Below, in pieces: positions 43,321-54,751 of a stretch of 64,000 nt of DNA. The translations under genes were made by a program, and so were the position numbers. Source of the stretch: Trichobilharzia szidati (lineage: Eukaryota; Platyhelminthes; Trematoda; Strigeidida; Schistosomatidae). The notes under the pieces were generated by a model. It was not told the DNA's origin and did no database searches. It saw nothing but the letters and a program-made list of their open reading frames with translations. The stretch is from positions 79,304,020-79,368,019 of the forward strand of contig OX235272.1 in NCBI GenBank assembly GCA_944472155.2, given 5' to 3'. How positions within the stretch are numbered: the first letter of the stretch is position 1; each line of letters opens with the position of its first letter.

Positions 43321-43799
43321 ATAGGGTGGGGCAGGGTGAAAGTATTAAATAGTAATATAGAATTATATGGAGAGAGAGGTTAGTCACTGAGTTAGTAACG
43401 CACACGTGAAATCGTAATGTCGCAACGCCTATGTCGGATATGTAGAAACTTACAATGAACAAGGGAGGGGCGGGGGGGGGTAGAAAATATAAAGCGAATG
43501 ATGAAGCCGTATGAATTTGTTGGTATGATTATAAGCAATGCGAACTGTGCTTGAAACGTCACGCAGTTAATAATACTTATGTGTGTTATATCAGGTAAAC
43601 TTATCTAATATGGAGTCCCATTTTCCGTTATTGCGCGATATTATAGCACAACCACCAGCCAGTTTCATTCGTGAGTAGTTGTCCTTACACTCAATTTGAT
43701 CGACCCGATTAGCCATAAATTTTCGCTAGAACTTCAAGTAAATTTATACTAGTGTTCATCAGATTAATTTTCAAATGTTGATTTTAAAGAACAAGGTTG

Positions 43800-43932
43800 A
43801 TTTCAATTTGTTAATCACGAAGGTCCTTGGTTCGATTCTCTGTAGGGTCATGTATGTGTTCTGCAGATGAGTCCCAAACTACAGTCAAAACAAGTTATTC
43901 AGTACTCCCTGTATTTCAGTGGTTCTCTCAAT
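43800..43932 (+). repeat. Hammerhead-type repeat, decayed
   Basis: GGTTCGATTCTCTGTAGGGTC box, GATGAGTCCCAAACTACAG, TTCAGTACTCCCTGTATTTC. It abuts the LTR-like repeat at 43932. Confidence 0.55.
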
Positions 43933-44300
43933 AAAGTTGTAACGACAGAAGACAAGGACCAGGCAACAGAGCGTTTATTCAGAAAATCAAGAGACATTTA
44001 CAGATTTTTAAGTATTTTATTATTCGTTATTGTTAGCGGAGAGGAAAACGTTTTCTGATTGGTTGTTTTCTTGCTAAAGGTTATTCTGTCATCTCTTTGT
44101 TGCAGTTTCTTAGACAGTCCGTTGATATATCTGCGAATCATATCCGCCCACGCTAAGTCTGCTGTGATTGGTTGTTGACTTCTTAAAGGTTAGGCTTTGT
44201 TCTTGTTTTTTCTCATGACCAATAATATTTGGGGCGTAAACACTGATGTAAATTGCTGCCTATCAATTTTGGCTAGCAGACAGCTCTCACCATAAAGTTA
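43932..44300 (+). repeat. Solo-LTR-like repeat
   Basis: GTTGTAACGACAGAAGACAAGG ... GACAGCTCTCACC, also present at 52.88 and 53.95 kb. Start and end patterns of the 52.9-kb copy (TGTTG...CAACA) suggest a retrovirus-like LTR. Confidence 0.55.
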
Positions 44301-44399
44301 TTTCGTGGTCTAACTTATACAATATATAGTTCGTGACATGACAGTTGTCCAGCACCCGTATGAATATCATCATTACTTATGAAACACTACATATTTATC

Positions 44400-44775
44400 G
44401 TCTGATGACTGACTGACCGGTTTAAACATATAACTTTGCACCGATGTGCAGCAGTTCGAGTCGCCACACTCCCTCCATGTAGCATACAAAGCGACAGATG
44501 AAAATAAAAGGAAATGCAAAATAAAGACAGTAAACAGATATACAAGGCTAAAAGAATAGTAATATCGAAGAACAACATAGTTTTATTGGGTATTATAAGT
44601 CACAAGGAGTGGATGCATCTGCGCTAGCCATTGAGAACGATGAGTTTGAGCCATATCACCGATTGTTTCCAGTCATTGGTGTTTACCGTCCCGAGGACTC
44701 CAACCAGGAAGTCTACACCTTCCTACCTGGCTTAAACTAACTGTTGTGGATTTCATTGACTGATCGTCTGACGGG
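44400..44775 (-). mobile_element. LINE-A 3' region
   Basis: Starts with the tail complement (GACTGACTGACCGG), then 3' UTR and coding end. Decayed. Confidence 0.75.
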
Positions 44776-45489
44776 ACGACTCACCTGTAAAGTGAAGGTA
44801 TAAAGCTGTGGTGGATTAGCATATTTGCGAAAGTTGATATCGTCATTTGCAGACAGAGAGAAAAAATAAGCCTTTGAGACCCTCTGACAGCACCTTTTCA
44901 ATTCTCACCATTGTTACTTATTACCGTATGATTGAAATTTATAAATATGCGATCAGGAGTTAGTTTGAATATGCAGGTTTTAACCGACTGATGATTCAGT
45001 AATTTGATCATAGCGATAACTGTAAATATTAAATTTCCCGTAGAAGATTACAGTCAATAGTATCCTAGTGCTCGGATAAATCAGCCATTATATTCCATCC
45101 CAGTTGGCTAGCCTCGTGACCTGAATTTCCCAAGTTCGATTCCCATTGGGGCGGCTTTCCGACACACTCTGCTTTTTAATAGCTCTCTATCTGATGTTAA
45201 TGCCTTATCAAATCTTTGCACAGTGACATTTGGGGATATATTTTTTAATCGGGATTGAAATGTCGCTTCCAAAATGAATCAAGCTTATTTCACCATCAGT
45301 TTTTGGCTGCTGTTAGTCAACATATAAAAAGAGGTATGAGGAAATAAGCGAAGTTTATCCGTGATATGAACATGAAGAAGCAATACCATTACTAGTTAGT
45401 CTATTTGATGAATCCTCAGTATTTCTCTGGATGACATCAGGAGTACAATGTCTTTTTCATTGGACACTTAGCAGTAACTAATGCAATGT

Positions 45490-46010
45490 ATGTCTGCTTC
45501 TATCTTTGGTGCAGACTGAATTCTATCAGTGAAGTTTGCAATGTGGCCAGCATGCCACTTGGTGGCTCGCCATCAAGTTGCACTGTGAATTGTTGGTATT
45601 AGATGGTTGGAGGCAATAGGCCAAAGAAAGCCTTGCCTGAACTAGGTTTCATGCTAATTGGCACCTAGCATGGTGGCCACGTTGCAAACTTGACTGACAG
45701 ATTTCAGTCTGCACCAAAGATGGGACTAGACACACACACACACACATTACACTAGTTACTGATTAGTGTGCAATCAAAAATATCCAATACAGTCCTACAG
45801 GAGGTCAATTGCGAGCCTGAATGACTTAGTGGCAACTTATCTGACTGCGGTGCTCACTTGGCGACGAGGGTTCGAGTCTGAAAAGGGACATGAGTTCCTT
45901 CGTAGTTGCAGATATGCCTTGCTGACTAGTGAGTGCAAACTAGCACGAAACACAGGTCCAAGGCCGGGTTTCCTGCCGATTGCCTCCAATCAACTAATAC
46001 CAACAATTCA
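45490..46010 (+). repeat. Copy of the 19.1-kb retroposon family, best hammerhead-like copy
   Basis: Contains the same head, a pol III box-B-like GAGGGTTCGAGTCTG (about 45867), and a hammerhead-like fold at 45916-45964. A second partial copy of the head lies at 45664-45780. Confidence 0.72.
45916..45964 (+). ncRNA. Hammerhead-like ribozyme fold
   Basis: GCCTTG (45916-45921) pairs with CAAGGC (45959-45964). Then come CTGACTAGTGA, stem II GTGC/GCAC around AAACTA, GAAA (45947-45950), stem III C-G around ACAG, and GTC at 45956-45958. The core can be read either as CUAGUGA (two-base difference from CUGAUGA after a CUGA bulge) or as CUGA...GA with four extra bases at position 7. Confidence 0.55.
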
Positions 46011-46330
46011 CGGAGTACAATGTATTGCTCATTTTCATATTGTAGTAATAATTCAAACTTTTGAAATCAGTCTCTTCAGTGGGTTAATTCACATTTTGTT
46101 GACAGTATAAGATTTCTAGTTAAGAAAACAGTGTTTATTGCTGTCTCTCTCTACATGATTTATCAAGTTGACTAACTGGCATGAAATTGAACTCTACCAC
46201 AGTGCTCCAGTTTCACCCTTTTTCAAAAAAGTAGAGACTCTTTAATAAAAGGCTGAGATTCCTCATTATAAGACACAGAAGTTTCAAGGAAGAGGATTAT
46301 TGACAAGTCCCATTTTCATCTCATTCCTAT

Positions 46331-46813
46331 GTTTGAAGAGAGAAAGAATGAACATGTTTGCAGGATAATACGAGCTCGTTTTATTTCGTGGATACTTATC
46401 AACTGCATACATCCTAAACAAAATCAAATTATAAGTTTCAAAAAAGTTGTGGAACATACTTTTTCATAATTACTTGGAGTTTTAGATAGAAGGCATGAGG
46501 AACATAATTCTAGAATTTGATGTAGGTAGACAGATTATTCGGTGTCAAAAAAACAACTAATACTATATAGTGGAATTAGATAAGAGGGGTAAGAGTTCAA
46601 ATTTCTATTGGAAACCACAGATTGGTTAGAGGCATATTACAGGGTCAGGGTCAGAGAACAGAGTGAATTTACACATCTTGTGGTGGAGAGTTTAAGAGGG
46701 TGGGGGTGAATAGTGAAGTAACATTTTTAACTTGAACAGACAAACAATTAAGTAGATTTAGAAACTTGAAGGTCAAAATTGAATAGAATGTTATGTAACA
46801 AGACAAACACACA
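46331..46813. repeat. Left arm of 483-bp inverted repeat
   Basis: Inverted partner of 47886-48368. Contains no coding sequence. Interpreted as a PLE terminal repeat in inverted arrangement. Confidence 0.9.
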
Positions 46814-47541
46814 GGCATACCGACAGAAAGGCAAAACAAAAATAAAATAAAGTTAGGGTTACCAAGGTAGTGAAAGATTAATCACACTATCTTTCTGTAT
46901 ACAGAGGTCTGGTCGAAATCTCTTGATATCAGTAGTAGCCATGGGATTCTTTGTGTATTGATTATTTTGAAGGCTTCGCTAATTTCTACTGTGTCCTGCG
47001 TCAATTAAATGTCTGGCGATTGCACTCGATAACACTTTTCTTCCTTTTGTACGGAGACTCCTAGGAATGTGCTCAGAAATTCTAGCAGATGCTGTCCTCT
47101 CAGTCCTTCCTATGTACTTGCTTCCGCAAGTGCACGTGAATTGGTAAATGCAGTTGGAGTTGACGTGAGTAGGGTACTCATCTACTTTTGACTGGGTTAA
47201 CGAGCACACAGTGTTGTGAAATAAGATCAGTCTGGCGGCTGGAAACGTTCCTTTTAATGCACGTGTGATTCTTTTTTGTGTTCTTGTGGATACGTCTTCC
47301 CCATTGTAGGCTAGGCTGATGAAAACTGGTTTCTTTTCAACGGTGTCAGGTTTCGGTTTTTGTGCTTCTTCATTTCTATACTTTAATATGAACTTTCGGG
47401 GATATCCATTCTCGATAAGGTTCTTTTCGATGACCGCGAGTTCTTCTTCAATCTTGTCTTCCGAACATATTTCTTTGGCTCTGCTGAAGAGCGTTTTTAC
47501 TAGACCTCGTTTGTAACTGGTTGGGCAAAAGCTGTGTTTGC

Positions 47542-47858
47542 CCACCTTGGGCGATGGTAACACCACCGAGTAGTTTGTCCAATTCCTCGTAGTTGCGGAT
47601 AGCCAATTGCAAGTGACGAGGGATGATACGGGTCATCTTGTTGTCGCGCGCGGCATTGCCAGCCGATTCGAGTACTTCGGCGGCCAGATACTCGAGGACA
47701 GCCGCCAGGTAGACGGGTGCTCCAGCACCGACACGTTCAGCGTAGTTTCCCTCGCGTAGAAGACGATGTACACGACCAACTGGGAACTGAAGACCAGCAC
47801 GAGCAGATCGAGTTTTTGCCTTCGCCCGAGACTTTCCACCTTTGCCGCGACCACTCAT
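47542..47858 (-). pseudogene. H2A: Histone H2A, truncated copy joined to a Penelope-like element
   Basis: Starts at ATG 47858 and encodes the H2A N-terminal tail ([20 protein letters not shown]) and nearly the whole histone fold through [14 protein letters not shown]. At 47541/47542 the sequence switches to a PLE linker in a different frame, so the open frame runs on to 47448 with an unrelated tail. The docking domain and C terminus (from about residue 107 of about 127) are missing. Some 27 bp of 5' UTR-like sequence precede the ATG before the element's inverted arm starts. The fold region is undamaged, suggesting recent capture. Expression is unknown, and a nucleosomal role is unlikely without the docking domain. 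Confidence 0.85.
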
Positions 47859-47885
47859 GATTGTACGTTAGAGCAGAGGAACGTG

Positions 47886-48368
47886 TGTGTGTTTGTCTTG
47901 TTACATAACATTCTATTCAATTTTGACCTTCAAGTTTCTAAATCTACTTAATTGTTTGTCTGTTCAAGTTAAAAATGTTACTTCACTATTCACCCCCACC
48001 CTCTTAAACTCTCCACCACAAGATGTGTAAATTCACTCTGTTCTCTGACCCTGACCCTGTAATATGCCTCTAACCAATCTGTGGTTTCCAATAGAAATTT
48101 GAACTCTTACCCCTCTTATCTAATTCCACTATATAGTATTAGTTGTTTTTTTGACACCGAATAATCTGTCTACCTACATCAAATTCTAGAATTATGTTCC
48201 TCATGCCTTCTATCTAAAACTCCAAGTAATTATGAAAAAGTATGTTCCACAACTTTTTTGAAACTTATAATTTGATTTTGTTTAGGATGTATGCAGTTGA
48301 TAAGTATCCACGAAATAAAACGAGCTCGTATTATCCTGCAAACATGTTCATTCTTTCTCTCTTCAAAC
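47886..48368. repeat. Right arm of 483-bp inverted repeat
   Basis: Inverted partner of 46331-46813; it begins 27 bp upstream of the H2A start codon (minus strand). Confidence 0.9.
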
Positions 48369-48659
48369 TAATAAAGGGAACCGGTTGCATGAAATCATTC
48401 TTATGTCCATAGATGTAGCAGTAATGCATCTAATAATTACCTTCTGTACAATGTTCTTCATTCATTATGCATTTGTGCGAAAGCCTATATTGAGAAGTTA
48501 TAGCACTCTAACATCTAAGAGATTCATAAGTTTATGCACATAAGAGGTTATCTACTTAGAACTGTAGTCAGAGCAATTCAGGTGTAAGTGATTTAGCCAT
48601 TTAAAAAAAAAAAAATATTATACTTTTCTACTGTTTGGTTTGTAAGGGTTAGTTGTGTT

Positions 48660-48920
48660 TTTACTAGTTGATCACGGATTGATATCAGTTAGAGAACCAT
48701 TGAAAACCACCGAGGAGTACTGGACAGCTGCTGTTTCATCCTAGTTTGGGAATCATCGGCAGTACGCACCCACCACATGGGGTTCGAAACCAGGACCTTC
48801 CGGTTACAAGGCAAGCTGGGACCCGATTCAATGGCTAGCCCATGAATTCTAACTTCTACCAATTCGTGATTTAGCGCGACCCCAACCATTGTCGTTGGTG
48901 GGACATCCATCCACACACGT
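48660..48920 (-). repeat. Hammerhead-type repeat (minus)
   Basis: Minus strand: GTACTG-CCGATGA-TTCCC-AAACTA-GGATGAAACAGC...GTCCAGTAC. Here C3 is kept but U4 is C. Preceded by a GGTTTCGAACCCCA box. Confidence 0.68.
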
Positions 48921-49434
48921 GACATCTAATTGGACTTCACTGGTCAAGACTTCTCACTAGAACTTCAGGAAACTCCATTCTGTAACAAGTCACTAGCGAG
49001 CATCAGATTAATTTCCTATAATTTGGTCTGTAAGGGTTAGTTATATTTTTACGAGTTGATCACGGATTGATATCAGTTAGAGAATCATACTTTTTCTACG
49101 TCTCTTGTCAATTTAAGTAATCCTTAGTCATTTCTGTATTATGCCTGGTATTTCACAATCAAATCGTATCATTTTATTAATAACACTCTAGGGTAAAAAA
49201 TGTCTTAATTCCAGCGAAAGATTGCGTCATACCAAATTGAAAATTAAAAAAATTAAAACCAACGCCATTCATACTTTCTTTTTCGTTAGTTGTATGGTTC
49301 TTTTTTACAATTTCTTTCTGCTACTAGCGATAAAACTGGTTGATTGTTTTAGTTCTAACTTGGTTTTTCTCAACATATGTGTATACTGCAAATCTTTGTG
49401 ATATATTTAAAAATTGTATCGTTATTCCCTTGGA

Positions 49435-49920
49435 TACTGAGTGGAACATCGGGCTTCAACGACACATTTCTGCTAGCTAGCTCCATGATTGCCCATAATC
49501 TCTCATCTCCTCCATGTCATCCTCGCACCGTCGCTTTCCACACAGGATTCCATTCGAGCGATGGCCTGCATTGCGTGCGATTTCATTGGACGGCCTCCTC
49601 AATATATGCTTAATCCATCTCCATTTTCTCCTACATATTTGTTGAGCAATCGGCTATCGCATGTTGGCTTGCTCCCAGCCAGAGTTTCTTGTTGCTAATT
49701 CTTTGAGGGCCGGCCAGCCATTTGATCTTCGATATGGAGCCAGTGAGATGGGCAGCTGTTGATAAATGTCTGCGGTGACATGTTGGAAGTCCTTTTCGTG
49801 ACGCTCTGTGCAAGTTTCTTACCCGTATAGAAGAAGTGACTGATTGACTTCAGATTTTTGTTGAAAATCCGAATCTCGTTGTTTATGCTTACTTAGGCGG
49901 ATTCCAGAATACACTGGACA
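49435..49920 (-). mobile_element. RTE-like LINE 3' part (minus)
   Basis: Complement of the 3' terminus at 49436 (TTCCCTTGGATACTGAGTGG), then coding including the ISNKKLWLGASQHAIADCST and STAAHLTGSISKIKWL segments in reverse. Frameshifted. Confidence 0.75.
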
Positions 49921-50210
49921 CTAGTCAGTGTCCAATGAAAGCACGTTTATTTTCATAACGTAGCAAATATTTCTAGGTTTAAGTCGGTAACTGTTGATAT
50001 TCCACTGAAAATTACTGCGTAACCTAAGGTTAACGTCAGAAATATTTTGTGCTTACTGTTTAAGTAATGATAAAATCATTTGTGCTCAGAGAATAACACG
50101 AAGACGATATAGCTTATTGGCCGGACAGTCATAAAGAAATTCTGTGCAAGTCAGTTGATGATGAGAAATTCTTGCATGTTAAAGTAATTTAATTCAACCG
50201 ATAGCCTACA

Positions 50211-51595
50211 TCATGCATTTATTCCCCTTGATGAATTCTAATAAAGCAAGAACAACAGCGGTTTGTGCAGAATAATATGGTACCATCATTTATTTCGTCG
50301 GATTCTCATCATCTGCTCACAGCCTAAATAAATTGTGAGGTTTACGTACAGAAAAGTTTTAACATACTTGCAAATTTTACATGTTGTCAGTTGATAGAAA
50401 GTTCCACAGTAAGTGAACAGTGCTCAGAAAATTGTGCTTATATAGTTTTTACACAGGCAGTTCAAGTCAAAATAAGTGTATGCATACAATGGTAAAAGAG
50501 TTACGTAATAAAGACGAGATATGCGTTAGATGCAGAGCGACTAATAAATTAGGTAACAATATACTGAGTTCAAATCATAGAAACAAGAGACAAGCAAAAT
50601 TACGTAATCAGAGTAGAGAATAAAGACATCCAGTTACCATGGCAAGGAAAGCCTAATAACTGCTTCTTTCTGAGCACATAAATCTGGTTTGAAGCGTTTG
50701 ATAGAAATTGTTTCGGCAAACTTGAGGAGAATGGAACTCCTTTGTCTATTGATAATTTTAAAGGATTTCTCGATTTTCACCTCATGACCCGTGTCGAGGA
50801 AATGCCTGGCGATGGGACTGTTTAAAGAATTTGTTCCCTTTAGACATTAGCTTTTTGGTACATGTTCAGAAAATCGTAGATATACCCTTCTTTCTGTCAC
50901 TCCAATGTAACTGCTCCCGCAGATACATGCAAATTTGTATATACAGTTGGAGTTAACATGAGAAGTATATCTGTCGATTTTTGATTGCACCAAAGAGCAA
51001 GTTGTTCGATAGACGGGGACGAGTTTAGCTGCAGGATAGGTTATGGCTAGTGATGTACTCAGCCTTCTGTTGATCATCGCTGTAATGTTTTCACCCTTAT
51101 AATCAAGCTGAAAGTAGATTGACTTTTTTCCTACTGTGATTTGTTTTACATTTGAGACTTCAGATCTTCCATACTTGTTGATGAACCTTTGAGGGTACCC
51201 ATTGCTCTTCAATGTCTTTTCAAGAAACTCAAATTCTTCCCCTCTTTTTTATAATCTGTGATATTGCTTGTCTCTTGTTTCTTTGACGTGATTTGAACTC
51301 AGTACATCGTTACCAAATTTATTAGTTACTCATCTCTCGTCTTTATTACGTAACTCTTTTACCATTGTATGCATACACTTATTTTGACTTGAACTGCCTG
51401 TGTAAAAACTATATAAGCACAATTTTCTGAGCACTGTTCACTTACTGTGGAACTTTCTATCAACTGACAACATGTAAAATTTGCAAGTATGTTAAAACTT
51501 TTCTGTACGTAAACCTCACAATTTATTTAGGCTGTAAGTAGCTGATGAGAAGCCGACGAAATAAATGATGGTACCATATTATTCTGCACAAACCA
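50211..51595 (-). mobile_element. Penelope-like element, 5'-truncated, with 12-bp target duplication
   Basis: Flanked by CGATAGCCTACA at 50199-50210 and 51596-51607. The minus strand encodes part of the PLE linker and GIY-YIG endonuclease (CICGSSYIGVTERRVYLRFS), then a frameshifted C terminus ending near 50636. Inverted terminal repeats about 50260-50620 and 51250-51595 share the hammerhead-like CTGATGAGAAGCCGACGAAAT motif (right copy about 51541-51563). Same family as the 26.7-kb element. The reverse-transcriptase domain is absent. Confidence 0.88.
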
Positions 51596-52059
51596 CGATA
51601 GCCTACAGTTTTGTATTTCGTAAGTAAGTACCGGTTAAAGGTTCATAACAGTTTTTTCTCCCCAATAGTGCAATCATCACACTACTTAAAAGTATGTAAT
51701 TAGCTTGTTTTTTTTTTTTAAATCTCCATAAAAGCCGATTGATACTACTGCGCGTATAGTGAGCTTAAAAACATTTCAAAGAATATCAGATGAGTAATTG
51801 TTATTCAGCTGAATTACCGAATAAATCGTATATAATCAATAAAAAAACCTAATCTGTGACCTGTTTATTTTAATGAATTTCAGAAAAGTGTGTTTACGCG
51901 ATGAACCTATAAGCAATCGACTTTTCGCCTACAATGTAGATACTTTAGTCAAACAATCGACTCATTCCTCCCTCGTAGATTCTGTGTGCACGCGCGTTTG
52001 GCTTACACAGACTAAAACATGAATTAGGTCTTCACAACATGGCAAAAGGAATTATTATT

Positions 52060-52880
52060 ATTCCCTTGGGTTTTGAGTGGGACATAGGGCCTGTTAGTTT
52101 ATTCCCAGCCAGAGTTTCTTGTTGCTAATTCTTTGCGGGCCTCCCACCCATTTGATCTTCGGTATGGAGCCAGTGAAATGGGCAGCTGTTGATCGAAGTT
52201 TGTAACTGGCTGCTGGAGATTCTTTTCGTTGCACGCAATGCAAGTTCCTTACCCATACAAAGGAAGTGACTGACTGACTTCACATTTGTATTGAATAGAA
52301 TCCAAATCTTGTGGTTTATGCTTAGGAGGAGATTTCCAAACTGGTTTCAGGTTGATGAAGGCGTATCTTGCCTTCCCGATTCTGGCTTTGACATGTTCAT
52401 CCATTCCGCCTATGGTTGAAACGATGCTGGTTGTTTAGATAAATCAAGGAAGTGACCTCTATGAAATCTCACCAGTTAATGGTGCTGTTGGTTGGTGGGC
52501 ATCTTTATCACATCCGTCTTTTCTATGTTCACCTGCTGCAGTCCTGTCTTCGCTACCTGCCAGTTTGTTGGTTTTCGAGTTTGTGTGACATTACACATAT
52601 ATCATCTGTGAAATCCAAATCTTCTTATCAGTGGTCCAGCGTATTTCTGTCTCCTCGCTCCCATGCACAGTCTGACGCATAATCCAGTCCACCACAATTA
52701 GGAATATCATTGGTGATGTGTAGAGTTGAAATTTGATTAGCACATGATTTCCCTTTCCTGAATCCAGTTGTTTCCAGCAAGTTGGTGGAGTTCTGCATTC
52801 AGTGCATCTTTTATTCTCTCCTGGATGATGTGAAGGAATCAGCTAATGACTATGCACTCCTTCTCCAACAAGCAGACTAA
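52060..52880 (-). mobile_element. RTE-like LINE with RT remnant (minus)
   Basis: 3' terminus complement at 52063, C-terminal coding, and further upstream an RT catalytic remnant of the F-x-D-D-I-C type (near 52600) followed by HKLENQQTG. Part of the C-terminal region is deleted relative to 49.4 kb. Confidence 0.72.
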
Positions 52881-53186
52881 TGTTGTAACAACAGAAGACA
52901 AGGGCCAAGCAACAGATCGTTTATTAAGGAAAATCAACACATATTTATAGATTTTAATGTACATTATTGTTAGTAGAAAATAAAGTCTTTTGATTGGTTG
53001 TTTCTCACTGAAAGTTAACCTTGCATCTCTTTGTGGCTGTGTCAGATCATCTATATGCTAACTGTATCCGCCTACGCAAAGCCTTTGTTCTCATTTTCTC
53101 ACCACCAATATTGGGGACATTGATGTCAATTACTGTCTACCAGCCTTAGCTAACAGCCAGCTCTCACCACAGTATAACCGACAACA
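52881..53186 (+). repeat. Solo-LTR-like repeat, best-defined copy
   Basis: 306 bp starting TGTTGTAAC and ending GACAACA, giving TG...CA with short inverted ends. No flanking duplication seen; inserted next to LINE sequence. Confidence 0.6.
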
Positions 53187-53949
53187 AGGGATCCAGTTGT
53201 TGCTGATTTTACGAAAGGAGAATTTATTTGCTATTTTGATTGACCTACTCTAAGGGGAGTATATAATAAGGAGTGGTGATGGTGATTAAGAAGGATACCT
53301 CTAAATACCTCAGTTTGAGCGAGTACACCACTTAGACATAAGTAAACACGTCGAATTTCTGATGCAATAGGCGGCATACAGTAGCATAAAATCATGAAAA
53401 TGCAATTTTATATTGTTTAACTTTGAAGTCTAACGCCTTGATATGAATGAGTATGAAGCAACATTTGGTGTCACAGACTAAAGCGCAAACTCTGAAGCCA
53501 TCCAAATAAATACCTCATACAAAATGTTACCAATTCACATAAATAAATCGTCTGATATCTAAATAATTTATATTACTCATGTTATTGCGTGAACACAACA
53601 GCTCACACAATAAGCGTTTTTGTTAGTTAGAGCACACCATAAACCAACTCGTATATGCATTATCGTCAAAACAAATTCACTTCCCCATCTATCATTTCCG
53701 CCTCTTTGCTAGGTTATAGTGGAGAGAAGGGTCAGTTAAAATTTGAATTTCTTCAGGTAGTTAGTCCCATATGCTTTTGAGTTCATTACATGCTTTAGAG
53801 GAATGCTGTAATCATATCAGATGTGACATTTTGACTGTTTTAAATGGTGGGCAACAGTAAAGAATAGACACCAAAGTCAAACGGCCCTTGATCTACCAAT
53901 AAGATGGTTCGGCACTACATATGGATGTTGTTCATAATCTTCGTTGCAA
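53187..53949. other. Intergenic, nothing recognised
   Basis: No gene or clear repeat between the two LTR-like copies. Confidence 0.45.
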
Positions 53950-54255
53950 GTTTCACCTATTTATTTATATTTATAGATTTTTATGTATATTATTGTCTGT
54001 GGAGAAGCAAAGTCTTCTGACTAGCTGTTTTCTTGCCGAAGGTTATTCTGTACTGCTTGTGACCGTTTCTCAGAAAGTTAAGCCATATATCTGCGAATCG
54101 TATTTGCACAGGTTAAGTCTTCTGTGATTGGTTGTTGAGTTCCTCAAGGTTAAGCTTTGTTATTGTTTTATCTCGTGAACCCGATTCGGGACGTTGACAT
54201 TGACGTAAATTGATGTCTACAATTTTAGCTAGAAGACAGCTCTCACCACACTATA
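53950..54255 (+). repeat. Solo-LTR-like repeat, 5' truncated
   Basis: Shares TGATTGGTTGTTGA, GTAAATTGATGTCTAC and GACAGCTCTCACCACA with the other two copies. It lies just downstream of the PRMT5 poly(A) site. Confidence 0.55.
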
Positions 54256-54467
54256 AGTGGAACACATACAAATTCTACTGAAGGATTCTGGGTCCATCTA
54301 AAAAAGTTAATGGTTCCTGATATGACATGATATACAGCCACTCCTATGAGAAACCGGGACCAGTTTTTATAGCATCTTAAAGATATATACCCTGTTCAAA
54401 ATATGTTTCACATATCATAGAAAAGACAAAATATACACTCCAACGACAGTACATATATATATTACGT

Positions 54468-54473
54468 TTATTT
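54468..54473 (-). promoter_or_regulatory. PRMT5 polyadenylation signal AATAAA
   Basis: AATAAA on the minus strand 61 bp downstream of the PRMT5 stop. No equally clear signal was seen after the SIN3 stop. Confidence 0.7.
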
Positions 54474-54533
54474 AAAATGACACATAATTTGTCTGTTATG
54501 TACAAAGCACATTTGTATAAGTATTAATTCATA

Positions 54534-54751
54534 TTAAAGTGCAATCTTGTAAGCATGACCGGCGGCATTATGTATTTTTGTAGGATGTGGTTCTGTTATA
54601 GCCCATTCATACCAAACATATCGACTACTGACAAGACGCCATAAATGCAAAGTAACTTGACTGTCAGCATTCACATAAATTGGATGTTCAAGTGGAAAAA
54701 CCAATGGAAACCAAGATACCATCTGGGGACTGTGTCGATCAGGATGTATAC
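54534..54751 (-). CDS. PRMT5: PRMT5 last exon
   Basis: Reads HPDRHSPQMVSWFPLVFPLE, then YVWYEWAITEP and IHNAAGHAYKIAL before TAA. Length and ending match the PRMT5 C terminus, so the protein is not truncated here. Confidence 0.95.

Larger units (their letters stand above)
46331..48368 (-). mobile_element. Penelope-like element carrying H2A, flanked by 483-bp inverted repeats
   Basis: Outer arms 46331-46813 and 47886-48368 are inverted copies of equal length (483 bp) and look near-identical over every stretch compared. Reading the minus strand: arm, H2A 5' UTR and first about 106 codons, PLE linker ([20 protein letters not shown]), GIY-YIG endonuclease (CTCGSKYIGRTER, RISEH), PLE C terminus, arm. 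The endonuclease frame breaks at 46979, but its expected C-terminal end can be read in another frame down to a stop at 46859. The reverse-transcriptase domain is absent. The arms contain a hammerhead-like GTTGATAAG...CGAAAT motif (plus strand 48296-48318), as other PLE terminal repeats here do. No convincing target duplication was seen. Confidence 0.85.

Noticed and set aside
47448..47858. Complete H2A gene
   Set aside because: The histone C terminus is replaced by out-of-frame PLE sequence; better called a truncated, captured copy.
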